Made by a program: the position numbers and the translations under genes. This document shows positions 54,907 to 64,000 of a stretch of 64,000 nt of DNA, piece by piece; within the stretch, counting starts at the first letter, position 1, and every line of letters starts with the position of its first letter. Under the pieces are notes generated by a model, which was given only the letters and a program-made list of their open reading frames with translations, was not told where the DNA came from and made no database searches. The DNA comes from Mucilaginibacter xinganensis (GTDB taxonomy: Bacteria > Bacteroidota > Bacteroidia > Sphingobacteriales > Sphingobacteriaceae): NCBI GenBank assembly GCA_026225055.1, contig JAMFSA010000069.1, positions 1 through 64,000 of the forward strand, written 5' to 3'.

Positions 54907-55793
54907 TAGTTGGTCAATTCTTCGTGAAGGTTATCTACAAAATCGGTGATATATTTTTTGCCGGCATCTTCGTGCCTGATCGCTGCAAAATGCGTTCTGG
55001 TCAGACCTTTTGAACCGATTCTAATTAATCGAAGGTCAGGCGAAGAAATAAACGGCTTCAACGCCCAGGTGGGTAATGTCATGATCCCCATACCTGATTT
55101 AACCATCTCAAGCGCTACTTCTGTAAGCGGGATAGCAATAATTTGTTGAGGCCGAATCTTAAGCGCTTTGAGAAAATGTTGGTACACAGTAACAGTTTCC
55201 AGAGGATAAGAATGAATAATGAGTGTTTGCGTTGCAAAGTCCTCTGCTTTGAGATATTTTTTCTGCGCCAAAGCGCTTTCCTTATTTACAATGGCGATGA
55301 CCTCGTCCTTGAAAAGCTTGATATATTTTATGCTCTTATCGCCACCCGGATCAGATGTAATACCCACATCCAGTTCATTCTGGAGTAATTTTTCCAATGG
55401 TTTGTGGGTAGCTTCAATCACAATTTTGACTTCGAGCTTTGGATATAGGACCTTCATCTTTGTCATAAAAGAAGGCAGCCAGTGATAACTGGTGTAACAC
55501 TCTGTACTTAACCGGATGGTGCCGGCATGACCTCCCCGCATATCGTTCACTTTCTCCATTGCGGCATTTAATTCGGCGAGAACAATAACTGCTGTATCGT
55601 AAAGTATTTTCCCCTCCTCAGTTAATAGCCATTGGTTTTTTGTCCGATAAAATATTTTAACACCAATCCGCTCCTCAATATCTTTCAATTGATGGCTGAC
55701 AGCAGACTGCGTAATAAACAGCTTGTCGAGCGATTTAGTAATGCTCTTCTCTTCAGCAATTGTCTTAATTAAATTAAGGTGCCTTATTTCCAT
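54906..55793 (-). CDS. LysR-family transcriptional regulator
   Basis: The 295-residue protein has an N-terminal winged HTH (S-I-T-K-S-L-D-K-L-F-I-T-Q-S-A-V-S-H-Q-L-K-D-I-E-E-R-I) and a LysR substrate-binding domain from about residue 90. MetR-like features (homocysteine-responsive type) are suggested by the length and the C-terminal pattern, but not proven. It is divergent from the rhodanese gene and overlaps the GNAT gene by one base. Confidence 0.93.
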   Translation of the reverse strand: MEIRHLNLIKTIAEEKSITKSLDKLFITQSAVSHQLKDIEERIGVKIFYRTKNQWLLTEEGKILYDTAVIVLAELNAAMEKVNDMRGGHAGTIRLSTECYTSYHWLPSFMTKMKVLYPKLEVKIVIEATHKPLEKLLQNELDVGITSDPGGDKSIKYIKLFKDEVIAIVNKESALAQKKYLKAEDFATQTLIIHSYPLETVTVYQHFLKALKIRPQQIIAIPLTEVALEMVKSGMGIMTLPTWALKPFISSPDLRLIRIGSKGLTRTHFAAIRHEDAGKKYITDFVDNLHEELTN

Positions 55794-55913
55794 AACTCAA
55801 AATTAACTAATAATAAGCAGCCTTCAACATGAATATTCGGCATAAGCACTTGCGGTATAATTCATTAGCGTTTCCGTTTCACGGTAGATAATTTAGCAAA
55901 AAATATAAACAAC

Positions 55914-56306
55914 ATGGAAGCAGCAATTCAACATTATCAGAACAAGTTAACATTTGAAATGGATCCATCGGATCTTTTCGATGCACTGGAAGCAAAACAA
56001 AATGTGGTAGTTATAGACGCCCGCAAAGAATTCGCATTTGTAAAGGAGCGTATCCCCGGCGCAATCAGCCTGCCCCACCGCGCTATGTCCGCCGAATCAA
56101 CTGCTCAGTTCGATAAAGAAGCAATTTATGTCACCTATTGCGACGGTATCGGTTGTAATGCCTCAACAAGGGGAGCATTAAATATGGCCCGGTTAGGCTT
56201 CAACGTCCGCGAATTGATCGGCGGCATTGAATGGTGGAAATTTGATGGTTACGCGACGGAAGGTACCAACCAAACAGCTGGTCTTCAGATTGAATGCGCC
56301 TGTTAA
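55914..56306 (+). CDS. Rhodanese-domain sulfurtransferase
   Basis: The 130-residue single rhodanese domain has V-V-V-I-D-A-R-K-E-F-A-F-V, the substrate loop with catalytic Cys76 (T-Y-C-D-G-I-G-C-N) and E-L-I-G-G-I-E-W-W. The loop is of the CDGIGCN type instead of the common CxxGxR. It ends I-E-C-A-C, a possible metal-binding or redox tail. It is divergent from a LysR gene, which may control it. Sulfur transfer or redox protection is likely. Confidence 0.87.
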   Translation: MEAAIQHYQNKLTFEMDPSDLFDALEAKQNVVVIDARKEFAFVKERIPGAISLPHRAMSAESTAQFDKEAIYVTYCDGIGCNASTRGALNMARLGFNVRELIGGIEWWKFDGYATEGTNQTAGLQIECAC

Positions 56307-56428
56307 GAAGAAGTGAGCAAATTGGAGCGTAGTCATTAAACTGATTTAAGTGAAACGGCTATTAGGCATTTAATACTTAGTAAACCTTAAAATCACCGTG
56401 ATTACCTCCAATTTGAATTTAGGTGGAA

Positions 56429-56752
56429 TCAAAAACTCATCGATGCTCTCCCATCGATTAAAATATACACCAAAAATAGATGTGTTATCAAGTCAGGCGA
56501 TGATAAATGCTCGATAAGCGTGACTAAAGACTTCTTTATTTGATCATCGTTTAGCTCCGAATCCCCGTTAAAATATTTACCTGCACTTTTAATTAGTATT
56601 TTCCTCTCTTTTGGTATGCTTTCCTGAGTTAAAGTTTCCAGAATAAGGTCAAGAGACTCGTAAGCCCTTTCACCTGATGTTGCAGCCACAATAAAAGCCG
56701 TAGGTTTACCGCTCAGAACTTCAATGATTATGAAAAAACAGGGTAGATACAC
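56429..56752 (-). pseudogene. C-terminal fragment of an NADPH-dependent FMN reductase-like gene
   Basis: The 107-codon frame reads V-L-S-G-K-P-T-A-F-I-V-A-A-T-S-G-E-R and then A-G-K-Y-F-N-G-D-S-E-L-N-D, the C-terminal half of an SsuE-type flavodoxin fold. The FMN-binding N-terminal half (G-S-x-R-x-x-S) is not found upstream. It is therefore a 3' remnant, and the start ATG at 56752 is accidental. Confidence 0.6.
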
Positions 56753-56851
56753 ATGGATTATAAATGACCATAACAGTTCAAGCCGTGACGTATCTTAATA
56801 ATGCTGTTTTCAACGAAACCGTTCATAATTAAAAAAAACAAGAATTACAAT

Positions 56852-57354
56852 TTAAAGGATAGTTCTGAAATGGTCGGATTGTTGTTCATCAAGCTCCTTA
56901 GACAGTACCATATGTATCAGTGGAAAAGCTTTGCCTTGATCATCAGTTTCCGAACGGCTGGCAACCTGAAAACCAAAATGCTCATAAAAACCTCGGGCTT
57001 TCGAGTTTTGCTCGTTCGCATCTACCTTTGAGATCCTCTTTACATTAATAGCATAAAGTATTAATGCCTTCCCTGCCCCGGTGTCAATCACAGCCGGATC
57101 CAAAAATAGCATATCTAAATTATCGCCTGTAACGCCCGCGACCCCCACTATTTGACCAGCAAAATTTCGTGTACAAAAGAGGTCTGACTTTTGAAATATC
57201 TGTTGCTCTATGATCGTCGTTTTAAAAAAATGAATTTTTCATCTGATAAAAAATGATGGGCGGCCCTTACAGAATCCTCCCAAATGGTTAATAGCTGTCT
57301 GAACTCATTGGCATTGGGCGTAGTTACGGTATAATTCGTTGATGGGGATGACAT
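56852..57354 (-). pseudogene. GNAT-family acetyltransferase gene with a one-base frameshift
   Basis: From the ATG at 57354 the frame reads MSSPSTNYTVTTPNA and W-E-D-S-V-R-A-A-H-H-F-L. It then breaks in a T run at 57235-57239 (one T short). Adding one base joins E-K-I-H-F-F-K-T-T-I-I-E-Q to G-V-A-G-V-T-G-D-N-L-D-M-L-F-L-D-P-A, V-D-A-N-E-Q-N-S-K-A and the rest, for an exact 167-residue GNAT. The gene is damaged but otherwise complete. Confidence 0.8.
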
Positions 57355-57758
57355 AAAAAAACGGCATCGTTTTATGATCTTTTATTTAATTATTAAAGAT
57401 TCGATATAAAATTGGCTTACCTATAAAACTATTATTAAAGTGCAATTTTCGGGAATTATTAAACATTAAAATCGATACACTTTTTATATAGTTTACCGTA
57501 ACAGTTCAATCCACATTTATCTTCATCTGTTATGGTAAAATGATTACCAACTGTATAGTACTTCTTGACCAGGCTATAGCGAATTTTGCGACATCAACAT
57601 TTCATCATGCCTAATATTGGGGAAAAGTACAAATGGTTTGATCCTATTTATATAACCAAAGAGCATTGGCATTATACCTGATTTGAGTAATACTTAATCA
57701 AAGTTTTACTTTCCTAATTGTAAATCTACTAACATTTAATACAGAAAAATTTATAATC
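57355..57758. other. Divergent intergenic region
   Basis: AT-rich gap between the GNAT gene and the metallophosphoesterase gene. No coding frame or clear RNA gene is present. Confidence 0.6.
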
Positions 57759-58550
57759 ATGAAGCAAAATAAATCAAAAACAATCGCTTACGTAACCGAT
57801 ATTCATTTAGGCCAGCATTTACAGATGGACAATGAACTCGGTGATGGAAAAATGAGTTATAACAGCAACCCTGATGAACATAAAGAAAACTTCATCCTGA
57901 TTCTTGATGACATTAAGAGGCGCGGGATAAAGGAAATTATTTTTGGAGGTGACATCGGAACAAAAGATGCAAATCCATGGTTTTTTGATAAGATCAAAGA
58001 ATACCACTTTAAGTTATTTATGGTGCTGGGCAATCATGATACATTTTCTACGGCCATTCAGTATTATAATAATGGTTTTACTGATGGCAGAAATGAAATG
58101 AGGTACTCTTTTGAAGGAGATCATTTTAAGTGTATCGTTTTGGATTCATCACTGAATATAGTAAGTAACGCCCAGCTTATTTGGTTACAACAGCAATTGA
58201 ATACATTAAAAAAAGTTTTACTATTCATCCACCATCCTATTTTGGAAATTAATACACCTTTGGATAGAATAGGAGCCGCTTTAAAAGAAAGGGACGAGTT
58301 GAAGAAGATATTAATTGATTCAAAATTTGACATTATTATTTTTTGTGGGCATTATCATATGACAGATAAAGCAACCGAAAAAAACATAAAACAAATTACA
58401 AGTGTCGCCGCATCCTATCAAATTTTGAAGGAATCAACAAAAATTGAAACAGATCAAAGCACATTTGGATATATGTTGATTCAAATTGACGATGATTCGA
58501 TACAATCCAACACAATTTTATTAAGCTCATTTGAAGGAAATGTCGATTAA
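57759..58550 (+). CDS. Calcineurin-like metallophosphoesterase
   Basis: The 263-residue protein has all metallophosphoesterase motifs: Asp14-x-His16 in T-D-I-H, G-G-D with Asp65, GNHD (91-94), F-I-H-H-P with His158/His159 and GHYH (197-200). It has no signal peptide, so it acts in the cytoplasm, on phosphodiesters, nucleotides or phosphoproteins (not predictable). It is a lone gene. Confidence 0.92.
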   Translation: MKQNKSKTIAYVTDIHLGQHLQMDNELGDGKMSYNSNPDEHKENFILILDDIKRRGIKEIIFGGDIGTKDANPWFFDKIKEYHFKLFMVLGNHDTFSTAIQYYNNGFTDGRNEMRYSFEGDHFKCIVLDSSLNIVSNAQLIWLQQQLNTLKKVLLFIHHPILEINTPLDRIGAALKERDELKKILIDSKFDIIIFCGHYHMTDKATEKNIKQITSVAASYQILKESTKIETDQSTFGYMLIQIDDDSIQSNTILLSSFEGNVD

Positions 58551-58738
58551 AACATATCTGGTTAGGTATTAAGTCTGGCCTAGGCAAGTCAAACTTAACT
58601 TCACGAATTATATAGCTAACACAAAAATACCATTGCATCGGAGGTGAAAATTATAACAGGACCAATAAGGCCTATTAAAGAAAATCCGAGGTATATAATC
58701 TTAGTTTGATTGGATAACGAATACGGGATAGTATATCC

Positions 58739-59998
58739 TTAACTTTCCTTCCTAAAAATGTATTGGGCTATACCGGCAGCGACAATAGCGACTTCTCCAA
58801 ATAATCTGAATGTTTGGTTCAACCCGATATTTACGATCAGGCTAAAAACTAAACTGCCCATTCCGTAACCCATGAAAAGAAAAAAGGCGAACAAACCTGT
58901 TGCTGCTCCCTTTTTCGGAGAAAGAGTTGTAATAATTGCTGCATATAAAGGTTGAGTCAAATCAAACCCCAAAGATAAAGTTGCAATAAAAGCACAGGAA
59001 GCAACAAGCGGATAATTCATACTCAACAATATTGCAGATACTCCCCCAACCAAAATCCCTATTGGAATAATTTTATTGCGACCGAACTTGTCGGCGAGCT
59101 TCCCAAGAATAGGGCCCAGAAATAACCCCGGTATTCCGTACCCTAGTAGCGCAATGCCTATTTGCCGCTCATCAAGATGGTAATTTTTATAGAAATAATA
59201 ACCCGTCCACGCGAAAACCCCACTGTGAAACGTGCCATTGAACAGCACAAACAGGTAAGTTCTCCAGCCCCTTGGCAAACAAAAAATTTCTTTAAGTGAG
59301 CTGCACATAACACGGAAACTGTCAGCATGTCTCTCCCCTTTTCGCCTGAAATTTTTACCATAAACAATTAACACTATTAAGATGCAAATACTTATAATTG
59401 AAACAACCCAAAACATCATCTGCCAGCCTAATTGGGCGGTCATCAACGCCCCAGCACTGGAGCCAAACGCCATACCCCCAGCCATACAGCCGAAAAAAAT
59501 CCCTAAAGCATACCCTCTCTTTTCATATGGAAAACTATCACCGATCCAACCGATAGTTGTTGGAGCCACACCACCCGCACCAAAACCGGTCAATAACCTA
59601 AGTATGATCATCTGCGTAATGGAATGGCAGAAGCCGGTGCATGCAGTCAATACAATAAAACAAGTCAATGAAAAAATGATGATCGGAAACCGGCCATATT
59701 TGTCGGATAGAGGTGCATAAATAAGTGTAACAAAACCATATCCCAATAAGTATGCGGGTTCAATAAAACTTACGTGACGGACTGACACATGGAAAAGCAT
59801 AGCCAGTCCTGGTAAAATCGGCGCGACCATAAATCCCTGAAAAAAGATAATGAACGTCGCTAATGATAAAATTACCACAAAGAACATTGAAGGTGCTATA
59901 ATAGTACTAACCGATTGGGGGTTGACAGCTACTTGTTGATCAGATTTCATTCGAATATTTTTACTATGATGAGATAAAGAACAGCTTTCCATATGCAC
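58739..59998 (-). CDS. MFS transporter, 12 transmembrane segments
   Basis: The 419-residue protein has about 12 hydrophobic helices and the MFS signature between helices 2 and 3, P-L-S-D-K-Y-G-R-F-P. The repeat in the second half is K-L-A-D-K-F-G-R-N. The pattern resembles the YnfM/AraJ-like group. The start may be the ATG at 59950 (MKSDQQVAV), because the first 16 residues look unusual. Substrate is unknown. Confidence 0.88.
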   Translation of the reverse strand: MHMESCSLSHHSKNIRMKSDQQVAVNPQSVSTIIAPSMFFVVILSLATFIIFFQGFMVAPILPGLAMLFHVSVRHVSFIEPAYLLGYGFVTLIYAPLSDKYGRFPIIIFSLTCFIVLTACTGFCHSITQMIILRLLTGFGAGGVAPTTIGWIGDSFPYEKRGYALGIFFGCMAGGMAFGSSAGALMTAQLGWQMMFWVVSIISICILIVLIVYGKNFRRKGERHADSFRVMCSSLKEIFCLPRGWRTYLFVLFNGTFHSGVFAWTGYYFYKNYHLDERQIGIALLGYGIPGLFLGPILGKLADKFGRNKIIPIGILVGGVSAILLSMNYPLVASCAFIATLSLGFDLTQPLYAAIITTLSPKKGAATGLFAFFLFMGYGMGSLVFSLIVNIGLNQTFRLFGEVAIVAAGIAQYIFRKES

Positions 59999-60240
59999 AA
60001 TTTATCATTCAATAATGATGAAATCGCTCTCTTTTTACCGATATAAAAGCGCATGATGAAAACTGCTGATAGTTGTTTAGGGGTGAATATGGTTGTTGGG
60101 TATTACTGACTGCCACCAATGCATTACTAAACTTTTGGACATGCCTGTCGTATCACTTTATGGATAGGTAGCCGAGCATGGTTACAAAGTCTCTTTTACA
60201 CTTAGTTTGTGGCGTTCAAGTCTATTCAATTTTTTCATGC

Positions 60241-60762
60241 TTAGTTAAGCTGCTTGGTCAAGCAAACTGACTGTAATGGAAGTTCGTACAGTTCAGCATT
60301 TCCTTCTTGTTTGGTAAAACCTTCTGATTCAAAGAAACTAATGAAGGGATTTTCCAAATATTCGTTTATCCAGACGACTTCGTGTCCTTTACAAACAGAT
60401 AAGCATTTATCGAATAATGATTGTGTTATTGCTGGATCAGCATATTCTTTAACTACACCAAAATCAGCAATCCTGATCACGCGTTTTTGGAAAATAGTTT
60501 TTGGCCTTGCTCCTTTAGATGTAATTCGGGCGAAACCCACTGCCTTGTCATTTTTGTAGACCACTAACCACTGATTCGACATACTGTTAACTTCCACCAT
60601 CAACGCCTTTTCATTAAAGATTTGAGAAAGATAACTTTCAACCCTTTCCATTGGAAGTAAGGCTGAAAATTTTTCCCTTACAATTGTTTGGGTTAAATGT
60701 AACAATACACCTATGCCTTGTTCTGTGGCGATAGTAAATTTGGTTGTGATATCTGTATCCAT
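60241..60762 (-). CDS. GNAT-like acetyltransferase linked to a MocR gene
   Basis: The 173-residue protein has the GNAT fold, but the acetyl-CoA loop is atypical: the stretch R-V-I-R-I-A-D-F-G-V-V and D-K-C-L-S-V-C-K-G-H-E-V-V-W-I-N-E occurs with no R-G-x-G-x-G. The C-terminal E-N-P-F-I-S-F-F-E-S-E-G-F is typical of GNAT. It starts 80 nt after the MocR-type gene on the same strand and has a CTGTATCTGT site 45 nt upstream. Confidence 0.75.
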   Translation of the reverse strand: MDTDITTKFTIATEQGIGVLLHLTQTIVREKFSALLPMERVESYLSQIFNEKALMVEVNSMSNQWLVVYKNDKAVGFARITSKGARPKTIFQKRVIRIADFGVVKEYADPAITQSLFDKCLSVCKGHEVVWINEYLENPFISFFESEGFTKQEGNAELYELPLQSVCLTKQLN

Positions 60763-60805
60763 CTCGACGTTTTATTACGCCAAAATTAAGCGTTATGAAA
60801 CTATC

Positions 60806-60826
60806 GGTACAGATACAGAATTTTTA
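60806..60826 (-). promoter_or_regulatory. MocR-box candidate upstream of the GNAT gene
   Basis: GGTACAGATACAGA plus ATTTTTA, the near copy of 50691-50710, lies between the end of the MocR-type gene (60843) and the GNAT start (60762). On the reverse strand it reads CTGTATCTGTACC, 45 nt upstream of the GNAT start. A further AGTACAG half lies at 60834. Confidence 0.6.
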
Positions 60827-60842
60827 AAAACAACCAGTACAG

Positions 60843-62249
60843 TTAGTATGAGATCGCTTCGCCAACGAGTTCAAGTGCTTTAATTTTTAATGAAGAATAT
60901 TTATCCGCAAATACAATCCTGAAATTATTGGCAAACATGGTTGAAAAAGAGAATGTGTAGCCAGGCGTAAATTTTATTCCTATTTGATCACACTGATTAT
61001 AAAAATGATCCATGTCCACACGATCAGGTAATTTTACCCATATATTATATCCGCCTAATGGTGGTACAACGATTGTGCCTTTAGGAAAATGCGCGGATAA
61101 AAGGTTTATGGTAAGATAAGCATTTTTTGCAAGTTGCATTTTGAAAGCACGAATATGTCGATCATAACTATTGGTATTTAATAGGCGATTAACCGTTTCC
61201 TGATAAATTGGTGAAACGGTACTGCCCATTGAAAATTTAATTTGCTCTGCCCGTTTTAGAAATCTACCGGTCGATAGCCAACCCAGACGAATACCAGGAG
61301 CAAGTGTTTTTGCATAGGATGCGTAGGTAATTACCAGGCTACTCTCATCATAGCTTCTTAATGTTGACGGACGTTTCCCACTAAAGTTTAAATCACCATA
61401 AATGTCATTTTCAATAACCGCGATATCGTGTTGTTGAATTACTTTAACCAATTCCTTTTTAATTTCATCGGAAAGCAATATACCTGTGGGATTGTGAAAA
61501 TTAGGCGTAATAACAACGGCTTTTATTTTGCTTTTCAGGCAGGCTTTTTTTAAAAAGTCAACATCAAAACCATTCATTAAGTCAACCGGCACTTCAATTA
61601 CTTTTAAGTTAAGAACTCTGATCACTTCCAAAATAGAAAAAATGCAAGGGCTTTCCACCGCAACCACATCCCCTGTATCACATACTGCAGAGAGCGCAAT
61701 ATGAAGTGCTTGCAGCGCCCCGTCAGTAATTAACAGTTCCTGTGGATTGATCCGGGTCTGGTATCCGGCAGCATGCTTTATAATATTATTTTTCAATTCT
61801 TCAGATCCGTTTGTGGGATAATACCTTAACAAGCCGACCCCTTTTTTCCTGATAATATTTTGCATAGTTCTCAATAATAACTTTTGAGATATGATTAAGT
61901 CTCCAGGCGTGGCTACATTAAATTCCACTAACCTTTTTTTACCTGTGGAAGAAGTTATCAGTTCAACATTTTTTTCAAAAATTGCATCCCTGACTACTGG
62001 ACTATGTTGTAAAATAATTTCTTCTTTTTGATTAGAAAGCGCTGCTACATAATAGCCGGATTTAGGAATACTGATTACCAAACCAAGTATGATTAAATGC
62101 TCGTAACCATTTTGAATAGTACTGATGATGGTATTGTATTAAGTTTTTAACTCCCGTACTGAAGGAAGTTTATGACCTGGCTTATAAATTCCTTCTCGAA
62201 TGTTCTTCTCGAAATCAGAGGTAAATATCTCAAATTTATATGTTCTCAT
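60843..62249 (-). pseudogene. MocR-type regulator with an in-frame stop in its DNA-binding domain
   Basis: The complete frame begins at ATG 62249: M-R-T-Y-K-F-E-I-F-T-S-D-F, K-L-P-S-V-R-E-L-K-T, then TAA at 62139-62141. It continues in the same frame Y-N-T-I-I-S-T-I-Q-N-G-Y-E and S-I-P-K-S-G-Y-Y-V-A. This is the GntR winged helix. The 468-residue total matches the other MocR (471). The aminotransferase domain (N-F-H-N-P-T-G, K in S-Y-A-K-T-L-A-P-G) is intact. Translation from an internal start near 62081 would give an enzyme-like protein without a DNA-binding domain. Confidence 0.85.
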
Positions 62250-62333
62250 ATATTATATATCTAAAAATAAGACATGACTTTTCAACCTTTCTCTTGATCG
62301 GGAATGCAAATATCCATAAGCTCTATTTTATAT

Positions 62334-63745
62334 TCAACTAACCTTTTCCGTTCTAACGAGCCAAATGCCAACCCCTAAATTAAATATACAGAGTACAGTT
62401 ACCAGGCCTAATACAAGTTTGAAAGCAATCAGGTATTCAATAATTGCCGGGGAGTGGCCCAAAACTATAAAGAATAATGTCCCAAGGATCGCGATGCCGG
62501 AGGTCGATCCCAGTTGAAGAACAGCTGACGCCAGACCTGACGCAAGTCCAACGTTTTTTTGATCAACATAAGATAACGATATTCTTATAATAGACGGGTT
62601 CGAGACTCCTTGCCCTCCTGCTGTAAACAGTCCTATCCGGAATAATATACCTACGTCAGCTCTGCTGGAAAGGCTGATAATGATCAGGCTAAAGCCTATG
62701 ATATAAGTTGCCATTCCAAAAGCCAACATTTGCTTACCCTGGTTTTTGACCAGCAAGTTAATTACAATAGGGAAAATGAAATAACCGATGCCGTAGGGGA
62801 TTATTGACCAACCCGTTTGCAATACAGATAAATTTAAGCCTTTTCCAGATAAATTGGAAATGCAAAGAAAAGTATAGAGCAGAAGTAGTACAGGTAACCG
62901 GTAAGCAATATCAAACTATATTTCCGGTTGGTAAAAAGGTTGAAATCTACTAATGGAAGTCTTCCCTTACTTCGTAATCTGTTTTCGTACAATTGAAACC
63001 ATTTAAAAAAAAGTATTCCTAATATAAAAGCCAAAAAGACCGGCCATCTCCAGCCGAACGAAGGCCCTTCGATCATTGGTACGACCAACAGAAACAATGT
63101 TATAGATAGCAGTAAAATACCAAAACCATCGACGACATCGCGATCTTCAATTTTGCGAGAACTCTTATCATCAGGCGGCAGCAAATACATTGCAGGCAAT
63201 AGCGCAAGCAGCCCAATTGGTAAGTTAACCAAAAAGATTGTCCGCCATCCTAAATTGAATATGTTCCAATGAATGAGCATTGCACCTCCCAGCTGTCCTA
63301 CTATGGCACCTAATCCATATATCATGCCATAAAGGCCCATTACCGCACCTTGCCGATCCAAAGCAAAAATCATCCTGATTAGTGCAATCACCTGGGGACC
63401 GAGTATTGCGGCAGCTACACCTTGTATGATCCGGGCAACTATAATTGTATCACCGCCAGTGGCAAAGGCGCATCCGACTGAGGATATCGTGAATAAAAGC
63501 AATCCGGATATAAAAATCTTTTTCCGCCCGTAAATATCTCCTAAACGCCCTCCGGTAATAACGAAAATCGCATATGGCGCAGCGTAACCGGCTATGACCA
63601 TTTGCGCTTGTGCTACTGAGAGGTGCAGCGATTGTTTTATCGATGGGATACCAACATTAACGATAAAAAAATCAAGCGGAGGTAGTAAGCCTCCAATAAG
63701 CAGGATGATCAGAATTGCGGTATATTTTTTTTCTTTCATTGCCAT
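62334..63745 (-). pseudogene. DHA2-type MFS transporter gene with a one-base frameshift
   Basis: The 303-codon 5' part (MAMKEKKYTAILI, G-R-L-G-D-I-Y-G-R-K-K, A-R-I-I-Q-G-V-A-A-A-I-L-G-P) ends at a stop near 62834. Just before it, A-A-G-G-C is read where AAGGGC is expected. One added G joins it to G-L-N-L-S-V-L-Q-T-G-W and the remaining helices, giving an exact 470-residue, 14-helix drug-efflux-type protein. A second gene of the type is partly seen at 63823-64000. Without the repair no functional carrier is made. Confidence 0.85.
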
Positions 63746-63822
63746 AATCTTGGTTAGTTATAAGGTGGTTGGTTTGTCGCCCTTTATATCACCTTTTATT
63801 CGTTTGAATTAAAAGTTTGTTG

Positions 63823-64000
63823 TTACTGGCGGGATTTGCCAGAGCCGAAAATGATAAAGCTGAGCATCGAAAGTATCCAAACGCCGATTCCGCCATAAAG
63901 CAATACTAAACCAAATCCATAGGTGAGCGCTGAATGAACGATAACTCCTGACGTATCCAGCGATGATAATTCAGGGAGTATCTCTCTTAAAGTAGCAAAA
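63823..64000 (-). CDS. C-terminus of a second membrane transporter, probably MFS (cut by window edge)
   Basis: The last 58 residues are visible. They end with one hydrophobic helix (L-T-Y-G-F-G-L-V-L-L-Y-G-G-I-G-V-W-I-L-S), a short tail G-S-G-K-S-R-Q and the stop at 63823-63825. This matches the C-terminal tail of DHA2-type transporters and lies upstream of another such gene on the same strand, so a tandem pair is likely. The rest lies outside the window. Confidence 0.6.
   Translation of the reverse strand, partial: FATLREILPELSSLDTSGVIVHSALTYGFGLVLLYGGIGVWILSMLSFIIFGSGKSRQ

Noticed and set aside
1..64000. CRISPR arrays, tRNA or rRNA genes, insertion sequences
   Set aside because: No regular repeat-spacer pattern, cloverleaf-type T-loop context, rRNA block or transposase frame was seen by eye. 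A tRNA scan and an IS search would be needed to exclude short examples.

Overview
The window looks like chromosome of a Bacteroidota soil or plant-associated bacterium, most likely a Sphingobacteriaceae member of the Mucilaginibacter/Pedobacter type (inference). The evidence is a glycan-degradation locus with GH92, GH43 and GH71/99-like enzymes, LytTR/histidine-kinase pairs, many AraC, Crp-like, HxlR and MocR regulators, A-rich start contexts without clear Shine-Dalgarno sites, and a textbook Bacteroidota promoter (TTTG, 21 nt, TATCTTTG) before a MarR gene. I see no rRNA, tRNA, CRISPR array or recognisable transposase.

Layout. 0-8 kb: the edge of a polysaccharide utilisation locus (PUL), made of the signal-peptide end of a possible SusC-like receptor, a GH71/99-like protein, an uncharacterised secreted protein, GH92 and GH43. 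Wreckage of an alpha/beta-hydrolase and a DUF5703-like gene lies between them. Five of the upstream regions carry ATTAAT boxes, mostly about 11 bp apart. 8-13.4 kb: a LytTR two-component system in one operon with a CocE/S15-type hydrolase, plus relics of a response regulator and of an ABC permease. 13.5-32.8 kb: small enzyme and regulator operons, including HxlR-EthD/SDR, AraC-serine hydrolase-DUF1579-cupin, SDR-sigma factor, Crp-TPR and a second EthD copy. 33-35 kb: a complete but solitary atpA gene enclosed by a 15-bp perfect inverted repeat. 35-48 kb: DUF3291, oxidoreductase, Crp, an asymmetric heterodimeric ABC exporter, MarR/SnoaL-like, a MacB/FtsX-type permease, TetR/VOC, and Lrp with a DUF2000-EamA operon. 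49-64 kb: Hpt, PanE, MocR, an aminotransferase-ABM-CAT operon, LysR/GNAT, rhodanese, metallophosphoesterase, MFS transporters and a second MocR-type gene.

Two patterns link the genes. First, the motif CTGTATCTGT lies 30-45 nt upstream of panE, the aminotransferase operon and a GNAT gene, always in the same orientation, and two MocR-type regulators are beside these sites; this looks like a small local regulon. Second, four otherwise full-length genes (a CocE hydrolase, a class V aminotransferase, a GNAT and a DHA2 transporter) are broken only by single-base deletions, mostly in short homopolymers, and a MocR gene carries one in-frame stop. These are either recent pseudogenes or residual sequencing errors. 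The older relics in the PUL and around 8 and 13 kb are real decay.
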